The position numbers and the translations under genes were made by a program. 64,000 bases of DNA from a virus, in the IMG/VR virus record IMGVR_UViG_3300027806_000039, positions 1 through 64,000 of that record, one strand, 5' to 3'. Of this stretch, positions 38,064 to 47,100 are shown in pieces (positions within the stretch are counted from its first letter, which is position 1; each line of letters starts with the position of its first letter). Under the pieces are notes generated by a model. It was not told the DNA's origin, ran no database searches, and saw nothing but the letters and a program-made list of their open reading frames with translations.

Positions 38064-38975
38064 ATGACGATGCGAGAGTTGCTTGAGCGGTACGCATTGC
38101 TGATGAACCTGTCGGATCGGTCGGTGACGCTGTACGGTCACACCATCGACAAGATGCAGGAGTTCCTCGGGCGTGAGCCACTGGTCGCGGATCTCGAAGA
38201 CGTGACCGTGTCCAAGTTCCTGAAGTGGCGGGGCACGAACGTGGCTCGCGGGCGGCTCGTGAGCCCGCACACAGTCGCCAAAGACCGCAGCCAGTTGCTC
38301 GCGATCTGGAACTGGGCCTGCAAAAAGAAGCTGCACCCAGGCGAGTGGCCCGGGCTGCCGCGACAGAAGAAAGTCAAAAGGACTCCGACCGCCTACACCT
38401 TGGACGAAATGAGCCGTCTAGTGCGTGCCGCCAAGGCCCGACGCGGCAGAATGTCTGGCCTGCCGGCGGCGTGGTGGTGGGGGACGATTCTCCAAGCCGC
38501 ATGGCAGACCGGCGAGCGGATCGGTGCCCTGCTCGATCTGCGGTGGCGGGAGGTCGATACGGCACGGTGCAGGCTCGTGTTCCTCGCCGAAACCCGGAAA
38601 GGGCGCGAGCGGGATCTGGTCTCGCCCATCACGCCCGAGCTTGCCGCCGAACTGGAGTCACGTAGGGGCTCACCTGAAGCCCTGGTGTGGCCCAGGACGG
38701 GCCATCCGCTCTCGCACTACGCAAGCATGCGGCTGCTCTGCAAAACCGCAGGCGTGCCCTCCAGGGCGTTCCACGCGATCCGCAAGGCGTCAGCCTCCTA
38801 CGTGGCGGCTGCCGGCGGTGATGCCACTGCTCACCTGGGGCACGCCGACCCGGCGATGACGAGGGGGCACTATCTCGATCCCCGGATCACCGAGACAAAG
38901 CGGGGGCTGGATTTCCTGCCGCCGCTGAATCTCTCCGACCCGCCAGCCGAAGGCGGCGACCGACCGGCGGCATAA
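38064..38975 (+). CDS. int: tyrosine recombinase (phage integrase)
   Basis: 303 residues; the only convincing plus-strand gene. GGAGG lies seven bases before the ATG. The catalytic set is complete: Arg152 (Thr-Gly-Glu-Arg-Ile-Gly), Lys179 (Thr-Arg-Lys-Gly), His237 and Arg240 (His-Ala-Ile-Arg-Lys), His260 (Leu-Gly-His) and Tyr270 (Gly-His-Tyr-Leu-Asp). An SAM-like N-terminal domain occupies residues 1-100. It should integrate the phage at an attachment site, probably in the adjacent gap. Divergent to an excisionase-like gene, with an inverted repeat at its 3' end. Confidence 0.85.
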   Translation: MTMRELLERYALLMNLSDRSVTLYGHTIDKMQEFLGREPLVADLEDVTVSKFLKWRGTNVARGRLVSPHTVAKDRSQLLAIWNWACKKKLHPGEWPGLPRQKKVKRTPTAYTLDEMSRLVRAAKARRGRMSGLPAAWWWGTILQAAWQTGERIGALLDLRWREVDTARCRLVFLAETRKGRERDLVSPITPELAAELESRRGSPEALVWPRTGHPLSHYASMRLLCKTAGVPSRAFHAIRKASASYVAAAGGDATAHLGHADPAMTRGHYLDPRITETKRGLDFLPPLNLSDPPAEGGDRPAA

Positions 38976-39044
38976 GCCGGGCACGGCCGGGAGATGTTGA
39001 GGAAAGGGAGGGAAACTCAACACCATCGACCGACCGGCCCGGCT
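38975..39044. terminator. nested inverted repeats between convergent genes
   Basis: Outer arms AGCCGGGC (38975-38982) and GCCCGGCT (39037-39044) and inner arms TGTTGAG (38995-39001) and CTCAACA (39016-39022) are perfect. They lie between the ends of the plus-strand integrase and the minus-strand gene at 39044. There is no T-run, so a Rho-independent mechanism is unproven; an att-related role is an alternative. Confidence 0.45.
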
Positions 39045-39271
39045 CAGTCTCCGCGAATCAGCGACAGGTCGGGCCGCTCATCCCGCTGTGCAATCGTCAC
39101 CGCCAACTTGCCCTTCACCCGCGACAACTCGAACAGCAGCCGCATGACGTGGGCCGCGAGTACGCCGCTCGTGCCCTGGTCCCAGCAGCCGCTGAACTTG
39201 CGGGCGTCGAACTCGCACTGCTGGAGATAGGCGTCGCTCAGCGGCTCGCGTGGCGTGTCGGGGTGGCTCAC
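39044..39271 (-). CDS. small hypothetical protein
   Basis: 75 residues from the GTG at 39271, overlapping the upstream stop as GTGA. It has Cys-Glu-Phe-Asp-Ala-Arg and a helix with Leu-Phe-Glu-Leu-Ser-Arg-Val-Lys. It is last of the minus-strand operon facing the integrase. No family recognised. Confidence 0.5.
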   Translation of the reverse strand: MSHPDTPREPLSDAYLQQCEFDARKFSGCWDQGTSGVLAAHVMRLLFELSRVKGKLAVTIAQRDERPDLSLIRGD

Positions 39272-39387
39272 TTCGTCGCCTCCATGTATGCCGCCCATGC
39301 AGCTAGTTCGGCTGGCGTCAGACTGTCACGCAACGCGGCTGGCGTTGTGCCAAGCAAGGTGGCGAGGCGGAAGACGAAGCGGCTCAT
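39268..39387 (-). CDS. 39-residue mini-protein resembling the tail chaperone T domain
   Basis: 39 residues, between two overlaps (ATGA at its start, GTGA at its end). Phe-Val-Phe-Arg-Leu-Ala-Thr-Leu-Leu-Gly-Thr-Thr matches Phe-Leu-Phe-Arg-Leu-Ala-Gly-His-Leu-Gly-Met-Thr of the tail chaperone T domain at 47401-47715. It also has a Leu-Thr-Pro-Ala-Glu-Leu-Ala-Ala-Trp helix where that domain has Met-Arg-Glu-Leu-Ala-Glu-Trp. It may be a detached homologue acting on the tape measure or a chance similarity. Confidence 0.55.
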   Translation of the reverse strand: MSRFVFRLATLLGTTPAALRDSLTPAELAAWAAYMEATK

Positions 39388-39890
39388 TCGCCACGCTCCT
39401 CGCGGTGCAGTAGCAGAGCGAGCAGCGAGTAGCTGGCGAGGTCGAACAGGTTGTCCTCCAGGCTCTCGTTCTCCAGCCGCCCGGTCGCGTTGTACGCGGC
39501 AAGCCTCGTCACCTTGTCGCTCAGCCGCACCATCGCCCCCTTCCACGATGGGATGCCCACGAACCGCGCCCCGTTGCGGATGTTTGCCAGCGGGTCTTCG
39601 CCGCTCGGGCAGCCATAGTCTCGACTCTTTTTTCGGTGCATTTCCTTCAAGGCATCGCACAGATCAAAGAACGCCTGGCTCGTCGGGTGAACTTCGCTCT
39701 TCAACAGCGAGTCGCCACGCTGCTGCTGGTCGTACGTCCTCGTCCACCCAGGCACCTCGGTCGGCTCTGGGTCGCCCTGGTCGATCTTGTAGCCCACGAG
39801 CTTCGGGTCGTTCGGATCGGTCGCTGCCATGCGGGCAGCGACGGCGTCGCGTAGCGTTGAGTTGGCAGCGTCGAGGAGTGCAGCAGTCAC
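39384..39890 (-). CDS. MazG/DUF1599-like nucleotide-metabolism protein
   Basis: 168 residues, GTG start with AAAGGA upstream. Met-His-Arg-Lys-Lys-Ser-Arg-Asp-Tyr-Gly, then Asp-Pro-Leu-Ala-Asn-Ile-Arg-Asn-Gly, Val-Arg-Leu-Ser-Asp-Lys-Val-Thr-Arg and Leu-Glu-Asp-Asn-Leu-Phe-Asp-Leu-Ala-Ser-Tyr match the DUF1599/MazG-like all-alpha group, which hydrolyses or modifies dNTPs. Its N-terminus begins with Thr-Leu-Arg-Asp-Ala-Val-Ala-Ala-Arg-Met-Ala-Ala-Thr, almost identical to the dNMP kinase extension at 2352-3227. Confidence 0.7.
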   Translation of the reverse strand: MTAALLDAANSTLRDAVAARMAATDPNDPKLVGYKIDQGDPEPTEVPGWTRTYDQQQRGDSLLKSEVHPTSQAFFDLCDALKEMHRKKSRDYGCPSGEDPLANIRNGARFVGIPSWKGAMVRLSDKVTRLAAYNATGRLENESLEDNLFDLASYSLLALLLHREERGE

Positions 39891-40957
39891 TTGGATTCCT
39901 TTCGCAAATCACGGTCGCAGAACAATGGGTACGCTTTCGTCACCTCTCGCCGCCCGTGGTCGATCACGATGGCGGCCTGGCACGGCGGCTCATAGGTGGC
40001 TTTGATTCGCACAGCGTACGCCGAGTGTCCAATCACACTGCCGTTCGATACGTAGCGGCCACCTCGCCCCCACGAGAACTGGTGCCAGTGGCCGAGGCAT
40101 GTGAGGTCAGCTGGCGTGGTCGTGTTCCATGCCGCGATGGCCTTGGCGAGCGGCACATGGATGCCGCCGATGCCGCCTTGGTATCGGATCGCATGCCCGT
40201 GGCAGAAACGAACAGTGAACCCATCAAGGTCGAGATAGTTGAGATGCCCTTCGCCAATCTGCCATCTCACGTTTGGCTTCGTCTCGGCGGCCCGCATCGT
40301 CAGATAGAGGTGATGTTCGTAGCTGGTATCGGCTTCGTTCGTCCGCAGCTTTTCAGTCGTTCGCCCGTGGTTCCCGCACGAGGTAGCCACCACCACCTCG
40401 CGGGCGTTGTCAGCCACCGCATCTAGGAAGCCACGCAGCCGTTCGCCCACCCAGCGAATCGCCGCGAGCGGGTGCAGGCTGTTCTCTTCGGCGAGTTCAG
40501 GATGGATCATGCCGCTGATAAGGTCGCCGCCCATCCACACCACCACGCGGTCGATGTCGCACAGCGTCCGCTCGTGAGCGAGCATGGTAAAGAATCGTTC
40601 CTGTAGTTCGGTCAGCCTGGACTCGCACACATCGAGGTCGTAGGCGTTCAGCCCGTTGACCGTCTCGGGCCGCACCGTTTCCTCGCAGTGAATGTCAGAT
40701 AGCAGTACGACCATTGTGGCCGCGTGCTTCTTCGCCTTGGCAGTTTTGGTCAAGGCCCGCTTCGCCGGCTTGATCCCCTGGAGCGAGACAAGGGCATCCG
40801 CCCGCTCGCGTTCCTTGTCGATCTGGGCCAACGCCGCCTTATACCTATTTCGGTATGACGCCAACTCCGCACGCAGCCTCGCCAGTTCGGCGTCGGCAGC
40901 CAACTGCGTCGCGTCAGCCACGGCAGCGTCGATCTCTGTCAGTTGCTTGCGAGCCAT
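39887..40957 (-). CDS. calcineurin-like metallophosphoesterase
   Basis: 356 residues. Residues 1-65 are a coiled coil. The phosphoesterase part carries Leu-Ser-Asp-Ile-His-Cys, Met-Gly-Gly-Asp-Leu-Ile, Ser-Cys-Gly-Asn-His-Gly-Arg, Cys-His-Gly-His and Leu-Gly-His-Trp-His, the complete metal-ligand series. Nucleic-acid or nucleotide substrates are likely, because it is coupled to a nucleotide-metabolism gene. It is the counterpart of the gene at 3224-4408. Confidence 0.8.
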   Translation of the reverse strand: MARKQLTEIDAAVADATQLAADAELARLRAELASYRNRYKAALAQIDKERERADALVSLQGIKPAKRALTKTAKAKKHAATMVVLLSDIHCEETVRPETVNGLNAYDLDVCESRLTELQERFFTMLAHERTLCDIDRVVVWMGGDLISGMIHPELAEENSLHPLAAIRWVGERLRGFLDAVADNAREVVVATSCGNHGRTTEKLRTNEADTSYEHHLYLTMRAAETKPNVRWQIGEGHLNYLDLDGFTVRFCHGHAIRYQGGIGGIHVPLAKAIAAWNTTTPADLTCLGHWHQFSWGRGGRYVSNGSVIGHSAYAVRIKATYEPPCQAAIVIDHGRREVTKAYPLFCDRDLRKESK

Positions 40958-41196
40958 TCGGACATCCTCTTGGTGTCACAGACCTTCCACCCGTGCTTCG
41001 TCGCGTGATCGACCAACACCCGAGCGAGTGCGTACCGCGCGATTTCGTACCCGCCCGCATGGAACTTGTCCCTCGCCGCCACCAGCAGCTGCTGTGCGTC
41101 GCTTGGCAGACAGTCGAACCACGTCTTTCGACGCGCCGCCTCGGCGGTCACAGCCACTGCGGAGTCGATCTCGTCAAGCAGAGTTGCCTTTCCCAT
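40939..41196 (-). CDS. small probable DNA-binding protein
   Basis: 85 residues from the ATG at 41196; AAAGGAG five bases upstream decides this start. The C-terminal region (Gly-Tyr-Glu-Ile-Ala-Arg-Tyr-Ala-Leu-Ala-Arg-Val then Met-Ser-Glu-Trp-Leu) resembles the corresponding half of the protein at 4387-4635, and both lie just before a metallophosphoesterase. An HTH adaptor or TerS-like protein is possible. Confidence 0.55.
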   Translation of the reverse strand: MGKATLLDEIDSAVAVTAEAARRKTWFDCLPSDAQQLLVAARDKFHAGGYEIARYALARVLVDHATKHGWKVCDTKRMSEWLASN

Positions 41197-41198
41197 CG

Positions 41199-41495
41199 CT
41201 ACTCCTTTCGTCGCCATCCCAATCCCCATAGCAGACGAGCCAGATCCCGAGCGTGCTGGGATACCACCGACTCGTCATAGGACGGGTTCAGCGCGTGATA
41301 CGCCTCGTGAATGAGCAGTTCGAGGGCGGCCCGGTTCGCTTTGCGGTACGTGCCCTCGTCAATCAGAATCCGCTCGTTGACGTTCGGATTCTTCTCGTCC
41401 GCGAGGAACGTCCAGCCGATAGCCGAACCGCGCAGCCGCGTGAAGCGGATCAACCAGCGTTTCCCGGCGAGCGTGTAGGCGTGATCCTCTGGCAC
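41199..41495 (-). CDS. HExxH zinc-site protein
   Basis: 98 residues, started with GTG. Leu-Leu-Ile-His-Glu-Ala-Tyr-His-Ala-Leu has the His-Glu-x-x-His metal motif, and a Glu is present in the following helix. Size and motif fit small SprT/ImmA-like or phage metallopeptidase-like proteins. The substrate is unknown; a regulatory protease is possible. Confidence 0.65.
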   Translation of the reverse strand: MPEDHAYTLAGKRWLIRFTRLRGSAIGWTFLADEKNPNVNERILIDEGTYRKANRAALELLIHEAYHALNPSYDESVVSQHARDLARLLWGLGWRRKE

Positions 41496-41531
41496 GGGCG
41501 TTCCCTTTCGCCCGTCACCGTACGCGGGGTG

Positions 41532-41993
41532 TCAACTCTGGGGCGTCTCTTTGCCCCACTTCCCGACCGGGCACTCGCTGTCGGCCCAAGAGAGCTTGCT
41601 GACGTACTGCTTCGCCCTGACGATGGGGCATCCGCACTTGGTGCAAGCCCCGTCCTTCATGAACTCGCAGCCCATACAGATGTCATGGCGGCGAAGAATC
41701 TCGGCGTCGCTTGCCATCGGCATCCCAGCGGCTACGTGCTGGGCAGCGGCCTTGGTGAAGTTTTTGATCTTCTGGAGAAACGAAGGGGCGTCAGTGCGGG
41801 TGAGGTCAGGGGGCGGTTCAGCGGGCTTCGGCGGCGTGAACCCCGGCTTCGGCGCACGCGGATACGCCGGGTGGTCAACGTCTACGGTGATCTGGTCGCC
41901 TTCTTCGCTGACGATGCATGGGCGCACTTCGTCTAGTGTGTAGCCGCGCTGTGAGCACCGCTGGAGAAGGTATTTTTTTGTTGTGGCGATCAT
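41532..41993 (-). CDS. zinc-finger phage protein
   Basis: 153 residues from the ATG at 41993, ATGA-coupled to the Cys-rich protein. The N-terminus Thr-Lys-Lys-Tyr-Leu-Leu-Gln-Arg-Cys is basic and helical; the linker is Pro-rich. The C-terminus has Cys-Met-Gly-Cys-Glu-Phe-Met-Lys-Asp-Gly and Cys-Thr-Lys-Cys-Gly-Cys-Pro, which should hold a zinc ion. It follows the last tail gene, as the zinc-motif protein at 4703-5149 does in phage A. Confidence 0.65.
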   Translation of the reverse strand: MIATTKKYLLQRCSQRGYTLDEVRPCIVSEEGDQITVDVDHPAYPRAPKPGFTPPKPAEPPPDLTRTDAPSFLQKIKNFTKAAAQHVAAGMPMASDAEILRRHDICMGCEFMKDGACTKCGCPIVRAKQYVSKLSWADSECPVGKWGKETPQS

Positions 41994-42838
41994 GGAAGAG
42001 GATTGTTGTAGCCGCAAGGATCATCCTCGCACGATGTCGCTCCGTAGACAAAAACAGCCCAAGGCTCAGTGCAAAGAGCAGTTAGCTCGTCAATCGGCCC
42101 ACTAACACCTGTGTAACGGCTTATGTTATCCCAACATTGCTGAGGGTTCGGTGCGGGCCAGCACACAACGCCAAAAACGTCTGTTCGCCCGCAAAAGTGA
42201 TGGTAAGGCGGGCCGCTATTGTTTTCGGCGTTGGCTGAGTTGCAGCAAGGGATTCCGTCTGGGCACTGAAACGACACGACCTCTTGCCCATTGCCATATC
42301 TGCATGGCTCCTGCACATCGCACGTACCGATTGGATATGTAACCCATTGCCCGCAATTTCCGGTGCTAGTGCATCCCTCGGAATAGCAATATCCGTTGCA
42401 CTGGCCGCAAGATGATGGGTATGTAGTACGGTAACAGCCACCCCAGCCATCAGACTGCCATCCTTCTGGACATGACTGCCCTTCTTCTACGTACATGTAC
42501 TCATCGCACTGAGTGTATTCACATTCCGTAACGCACTCTTCGCACTCCGCTTCGGTTGTGATCGTATGATCGACGGCACCACTCCTTACACACTCGCCGC
42601 CGTATGACGTTGGCGACGACGTATTGCAACCGCACCCAAGCACGCATTTGTTGTACTTGTCGCAAGGGCCGGAACATGGAGGCGAGACGCACTGCCCATT
42701 CACGCACACGCACGGCGGCTGGCACTCCGTTCCGGTCGGGCAAGTCGCTGGATTGCACTGCCCGCAGCAACACCCCGACCCGCTGGCGAGTGCGCCGTTT
42801 TGCAGCAACAACTTCCCGCCCTGGTTGATAAGACCCAT
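41990..42838 (-). CDS. Cys-rich EGF-like structural protein
   Basis: 282 residues from the ATG at 42838, which shares one base with the upstream stop. I count 37 Cys (about 13%), beginning Gly-Cys-Cys-Cys-Gly-Gln-Cys-Asn, with repeated Cys-Val-Asn-Gly-Gln-Cys-type EGF-like pairs. It is the last of the tail-tip series. A disulfide-stabilised or metal-knit adhesion or spike protein is plausible. The unusual density is not seen in ordinary phage tail proteins. Confidence 0.65.
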   Translation of the reverse strand: MGLINQGGKLLLQNGALASGSGCCCGQCNPATCPTGTECQPPCVCVNGQCVSPPCSGPCDKYNKCVLGCGCNTSSPTSYGGECVRSGAVDHTITTEAECEECVTECEYTQCDEYMYVEEGQSCPEGWQSDGWGGCYRTTYPSSCGQCNGYCYSEGCTSTGNCGQWVTYPIGTCDVQEPCRYGNGQEVVSFQCPDGIPCCNSANAENNSGPPYHHFCGRTDVFGVVCWPAPNPQQCWDNISRYTGVSGPIDELTALCTEPWAVFVYGATSCEDDPCGYNNPLP

Positions 42839-43287
42839 TACGAAGCCGCCGTTGAGCAAGTCGTAACCGAGATAGCCACAGTGGACGCCGTGCCCAGCGA
42901 CGGCACGTTGATGCGGGCGAACTCAAGCGACGCAGTACCAAGAGTAGCGCCGCTGAGAGCCGTGGACGCATCCCACTGCCACTGGATCAAGTGCCATGCG
43001 GTGCCGTCCTTTGCGATGGCACAGTTACGCTGCCCGTTATCTGGCAGGCTCAGGAAGAGGTTTACTGCCAGCAGTGTCGCTGTTGATCCGCGCAGCGTTA
43101 CCGTGTTCGTTTGATCCGCAGGCCAACTGCCCGTGTAGGTGCCAAGGCGGATCGCTTTCCTTCCGACATCATTTAGCACTGCCCCAAACGTTAGCGGCCT
43201 TGCCCGCCTCGGCTCCTGCTCCACCGCACGCACGACGCGGGCTATCCGCACCGCACTCGGAAAGTCAAACTGCGTGAGGTCAGCCAT
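42838..43287 (-). CDS. tail-associated structural protein
   Basis: 149 residues, beta-rich, with Ile-Arg-Leu-Gly-Thr-Tyr-Thr-Gly-Ser-Trp and Ala-Val-Asn-Leu-Phe-Leu-Ser-Leu. It lies between the distal-tail-like gene and the Cys-rich protein and occupies the same map place as 8468-9148. No catalytic motifs; a minor tail or baseplate role is inferred. Confidence 0.6.
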   Translation of the reverse strand: MADLTQFDFPSAVRIARVVRAVEQEPRRARPLTFGAVLNDVGRKAIRLGTYTGSWPADQTNTVTLRGSTATLLAVNLFLSLPDNGQRNCAIAKDGTAWHLIQWQWDASTALSGATLGTASLEFARINVPSLGTASTVAISVTTCSTAAS

Positions 43288-43291
43288 GAGA

Positions 43292-44173
43292 CTAGATCGC
43301 TGGCGGTGTCACGGGCGGCGTGCCGAACAGTGAGGCAAAGTTCGCCTCGGGGTTCACGCGGCGGTTCAGGATCGCAGGAACGCCAAGCGTGAGCCCGCCG
43401 CTGCCATCGAGCCCCACCGGATTCGGGCTGGCGATCCACTCTGAGTTCTCGAAGTCGAACACCATCGCTCGCCGCTTCTGCCCGCCGCCGATGAAGTTCC
43501 AGCCGATGTCGGGCAACTGAAGATTGTGTCCGCTCTGCCGGTAGTGCAGTTCCGCCGTCGCCTGCCAGTAGCTCACAAGATTTGCGCCGAACTGCTCCCG
43601 CGTGGTCGCCACTTTCACCTTCTGAACCTTGATCGCGTGAGCCGGGCAGCCGAGGTACGTGGCGTTATTCACGCAGTTTTGCGCGGCGTACCACGACGAC
43701 GGGAACTGAGCGAAGTTCTTTGACACCGTTGCGACCACCGTCGATTCTTGCGTCACGAGCCCAGGAAAGTAGTCGTACGCGCTATTGGTCAGCGGTCGCA
43801 GCGTCGTGCCATCATAGTAGGTGAGCGCCGGGACTTCGCCGGGCTGCGAGTCAAAGTCCCACACAGGCGAGCGATTCACTGGCGTCACGAGTTCGTCGGC
43901 CGTCACCACGCCGTACTCGAACAGCACATGCGTGTGATACGGCGAGCCGTCAAAGCCCTCCGTGAGCTTCATGCTTCGCACGCGATGGTCGGTGTACGTC
44001 GGGTGCGATGATCCCAGGTCGATGCCCAGGTGCGTAAAAATCTCGTTCTCGGCGGTCGGTGCAGTGATCGTGTCGTCAGACAAGATGCACACGAACTCCC
44101 GCGTGAGCTTGCGGGGCTGGCCGATTGCGTACTCGGCCTTGCGCGGCAGTTCTTTGGATGACACGACGCCCAT
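43292..44173 (-). CDS. distal tail / tail-tip protein
   Basis: 293 residues, the first gene after the tape measure. Beta-rich throughout, with two candidate domains split near residue 120 (Pro-Val-Asn-Arg-Ser-Pro-Val-Trp-Asp-Phe). Position and length fit a distal tail or hub protein such as Dit-like components. The counterpart in phage A is at 9160-10140. No family is named with confidence. Confidence 0.65.
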   Translation of the reverse strand: MGVVSSKELPRKAEYAIGQPRKLTREFVCILSDDTITAPTAENEIFTHLGIDLGSSHPTYTDHRVRSMKLTEGFDGSPYHTHVLFEYGVVTADELVTPVNRSPVWDFDSQPGEVPALTYYDGTTLRPLTNSAYDYFPGLVTQESTVVATVSKNFAQFPSSWYAAQNCVNNATYLGCPAHAIKVQKVKVATTREQFGANLVSYWQATAELHYRQSGHNLQLPDIGWNFIGGGQKRRAMVFDFENSEWIASPNPVGLDGSGGLTLGVPAILNRRVNPEANFASLFGTPPVTPPAI

Positions 44174-44182
44174 GATTCAGCC

Positions 44183-47100
44183 CTAGAGAATGGTGACCGG
44201 CTGGCCCAGCCGCGTGAGGTCGCGGTCGATGCCTGCCGCGATCCGCTGAAGAAGCTTGTTCGTGAGCCGGGCTTGGATTAGCTGCGGATCCTGGGCATCA
44301 GCCGCCAGACCAAGCACGATGGCGGCCCCTTCCTGCGTGCGAACGTCGGCGGTCTGCACGGTGCGAGAGCCGAGCGTGTTCAAGGCGGTAATCCGCTCGA
44401 CTTGGCGGTTGTATTCAGCCTCGGCGGCCTTCTGCTGCTCCTCAAAAATTTTCTTCTGCTGTTCTTCGGCAGCCTGCCGTTGCTTTTGCTGCGCGTCCTG
44501 AATGGCCTTTTGCTGCTCTAAAAACTTTTCCCGCTGGCCAGCCGCACCACTGGCGATGTCTCGCTCTTTCGCCGCGACCTTGTCAATCTGGGCGATCCGC
44601 TGATTCGCCGCCTTGATGGCTTCCTTGTCGCCAGCATCTTGCGCGGCTTGAAGTTGCTTCTGAACGTTCGCCTTTTCTTCCTCGAGCTTGGCAAGATTCT
44701 CTGCTGCCTTGATCTGCGCTTGCTGCTGCTTGTCCAGCGAGTCGAAGATCATCTGATCGACTTCCTTCTGGACTTCTTCGCGGCGCTTCGCAGCGTCTTC
44801 GATGTTCTTGATTTCCTGCTCAAAAGCCTTCTGCTGCGCGGCAACCTGCTGATCTAGCCCTTCTTTGTTGAGGATGCCGTCCTTTGCTTGCTCCTGGGCC
44901 TGAGCAACGCCTTCTTGCAGGCGAGCAAACGCCTCTGCGCCGGCGTTGCCGAACTCAGCAGCCTGTGCCGCAGCGTCGTTCAGGCCGGAGTTGATTGCCT
45001 CAAAGGCGGGGCCAAAGCCGGCTTCTCCAAAGCCTTGCTCGGCAGCCTGAAGGTTCTCTTCCAGTTGTGCCTGCACTTGGTCAAGTTGCGTGACGCGGGC
45101 CGCAGCCGCATTTGCGGCATCGGCGTTGCCAGCATCACGAGCGGCAGCCTGTGCCTCTTCGGCACGCTGGATTTCACGAGTGACCGCGTCAAGGTCTTCC
45201 TGAATCTTGCCGGCTGCGTCATTGGTCTGGAGAAGACCTTCAATTCGTTTCTGGTCGGCTTCTGCTTGCTTCGCAGCGGCGTCAGCCGCTTCCTGACGCT
45301 TGGCAATCTCTTCGTCAAGCTTCTGGTTCAGTTGATCCATGAAGCCGTTCATGATCTGTATCTGCACCGGCAGCAGCTCGCCTTGCTTGACTTGTTCCTT
45401 GAAGATGTCGAGCGTCTCCATCGACTTCTTGAGCGTCTCGTCAGCACCGTCGCCGGCCGACTTGAAATACGCTTCAAGGCGTTGCTGTGACTCGTCCAGG
45501 TTTGTGGCTACCTTTACTTCTGGCAGCCGAGATCGCTCAATTTCTTCCTTGAGTCCACGCAGGTAATTTTGCGCTGCGCCTTGCCCCCGCTGCTCGGCGT
45601 TTGCAGTCCCACCGCCGAACGCAGCATTAAACGCATCGGCGGCATTTTTAGCCGCGCTTTGGGCTTCGATTTCGTTTTGGCGAATGGACTCCCTTGCCGA
45701 CGCGGCAATGGTCATCCCTGCCTGCTCCAGATCGTCGCTGACCCACGAACCAATTCCTTCAAGAAATTTTCCGAGTCCGAGCATCAGCGCATTTCCGATG
45801 CTCTCAAAAACATTGAATACAACGCGCAAAGTCTCCGCAACGCCAGCAATTAGGTTGCCAACAACTGAAAACACTTCGCCGGTGTACTCAAGAGAAACGT
45901 TGAACCCGTCAAAGGATGCAACGAACTTATCAAAGATGCCGGCAAAGTAATCGGCACCACGCAGCAGAGTGTCGGTTATCGCGTTGGCGATTCCACTGCC
46001 GCCCGTGCCTTGCGCGCCAGTTCCCTCAAACGTTTTTACAAACTCAAGAAACTGCTTCGTCACATCTGTGACCGCTGGGGCCAAGTTCCCAAGAACTTGC
46101 CCGACAATGCCCTGCACGGTTGCGAGAACCTTGTCAAAGCCGTCGTTCATCTTGGCTACGTTGTCGATCTGCGTTTGGCTGACAATGATGCCGAGCCGCT
46201 GGGCCTCTTGCTTCAACTCTTCAATGCTCGCTGAACCATCGCGAAACAGCGGAGCGAGTGCCGCGCCCTGCTTACCAAAAATCTCAACTGCGGCAGCGGC
46301 TCGGTCGGCGGCTGTCGGGAGTTGCGAGATGGCATCGCCAATCTCTGAGAACTGTTGCTCTGGCGACAACGCACGCAATTCGGCAACCGAAAGATTGATC
46401 TGACGCAGCGATTTGTCGAGATTGTCTCCGGGTGTCGCCTTGCCAATGTTTACGGCAAGCTTCTGCACAGCCGTTCCGAAAGCTTCGGTGTCAACGCCAG
46501 CGAGTTTGGCTGCGAGCGAGTAGCCTTGGAGGGCTTCGACGCCAATGCCAGTGCGGGCAGAGAAGTCGTTCAGCGTGTCGAGAGAGGAATTGACACTGGT
46601 GACGAGCGAAGCAATGTCGCCGCCGACGCGAGACACCGCATTGCTGATGAGTTGGATTCCATCGACAATCACGCGGCCAATCTCAATGGCGGCAATTACC
46701 TTTAGGCTGCGGCCCAGCTGAGAGATTCCAGCGTCTGCCTTGCCGGCTTCATTTCCGACTGCGTTTAAGTCTGACCGTGCCTTGTCGGCAGCACGGTTGA
46801 ACTGCTCCTGTGAGAGCCGGCCGGCATTGAGATGCTGGGCCAACTCTTGCATCTGCTGGTCGTACTTCTCCTGCGGCGTCAGGTTCGCCTGAATGATGCG
46901 GGATGCAGCGGCGGCAGCGTCGGCACGCTCACGCTCGGCACGGGCTGCTTCGGCGTTAGCGCCGCTCGCCTCTGCCGCAGCCCGGTTGTAGGTCTGCTGG
47001 TCGATGGCCCCGAGGTCAAGAAGCCGCGATAGCTTCTCCAGTTCAGCCGCCCTCCGCTCCTCTGCCGTGCGGTTCTGCTCCGTGATCCGCAGCCCGTCCT

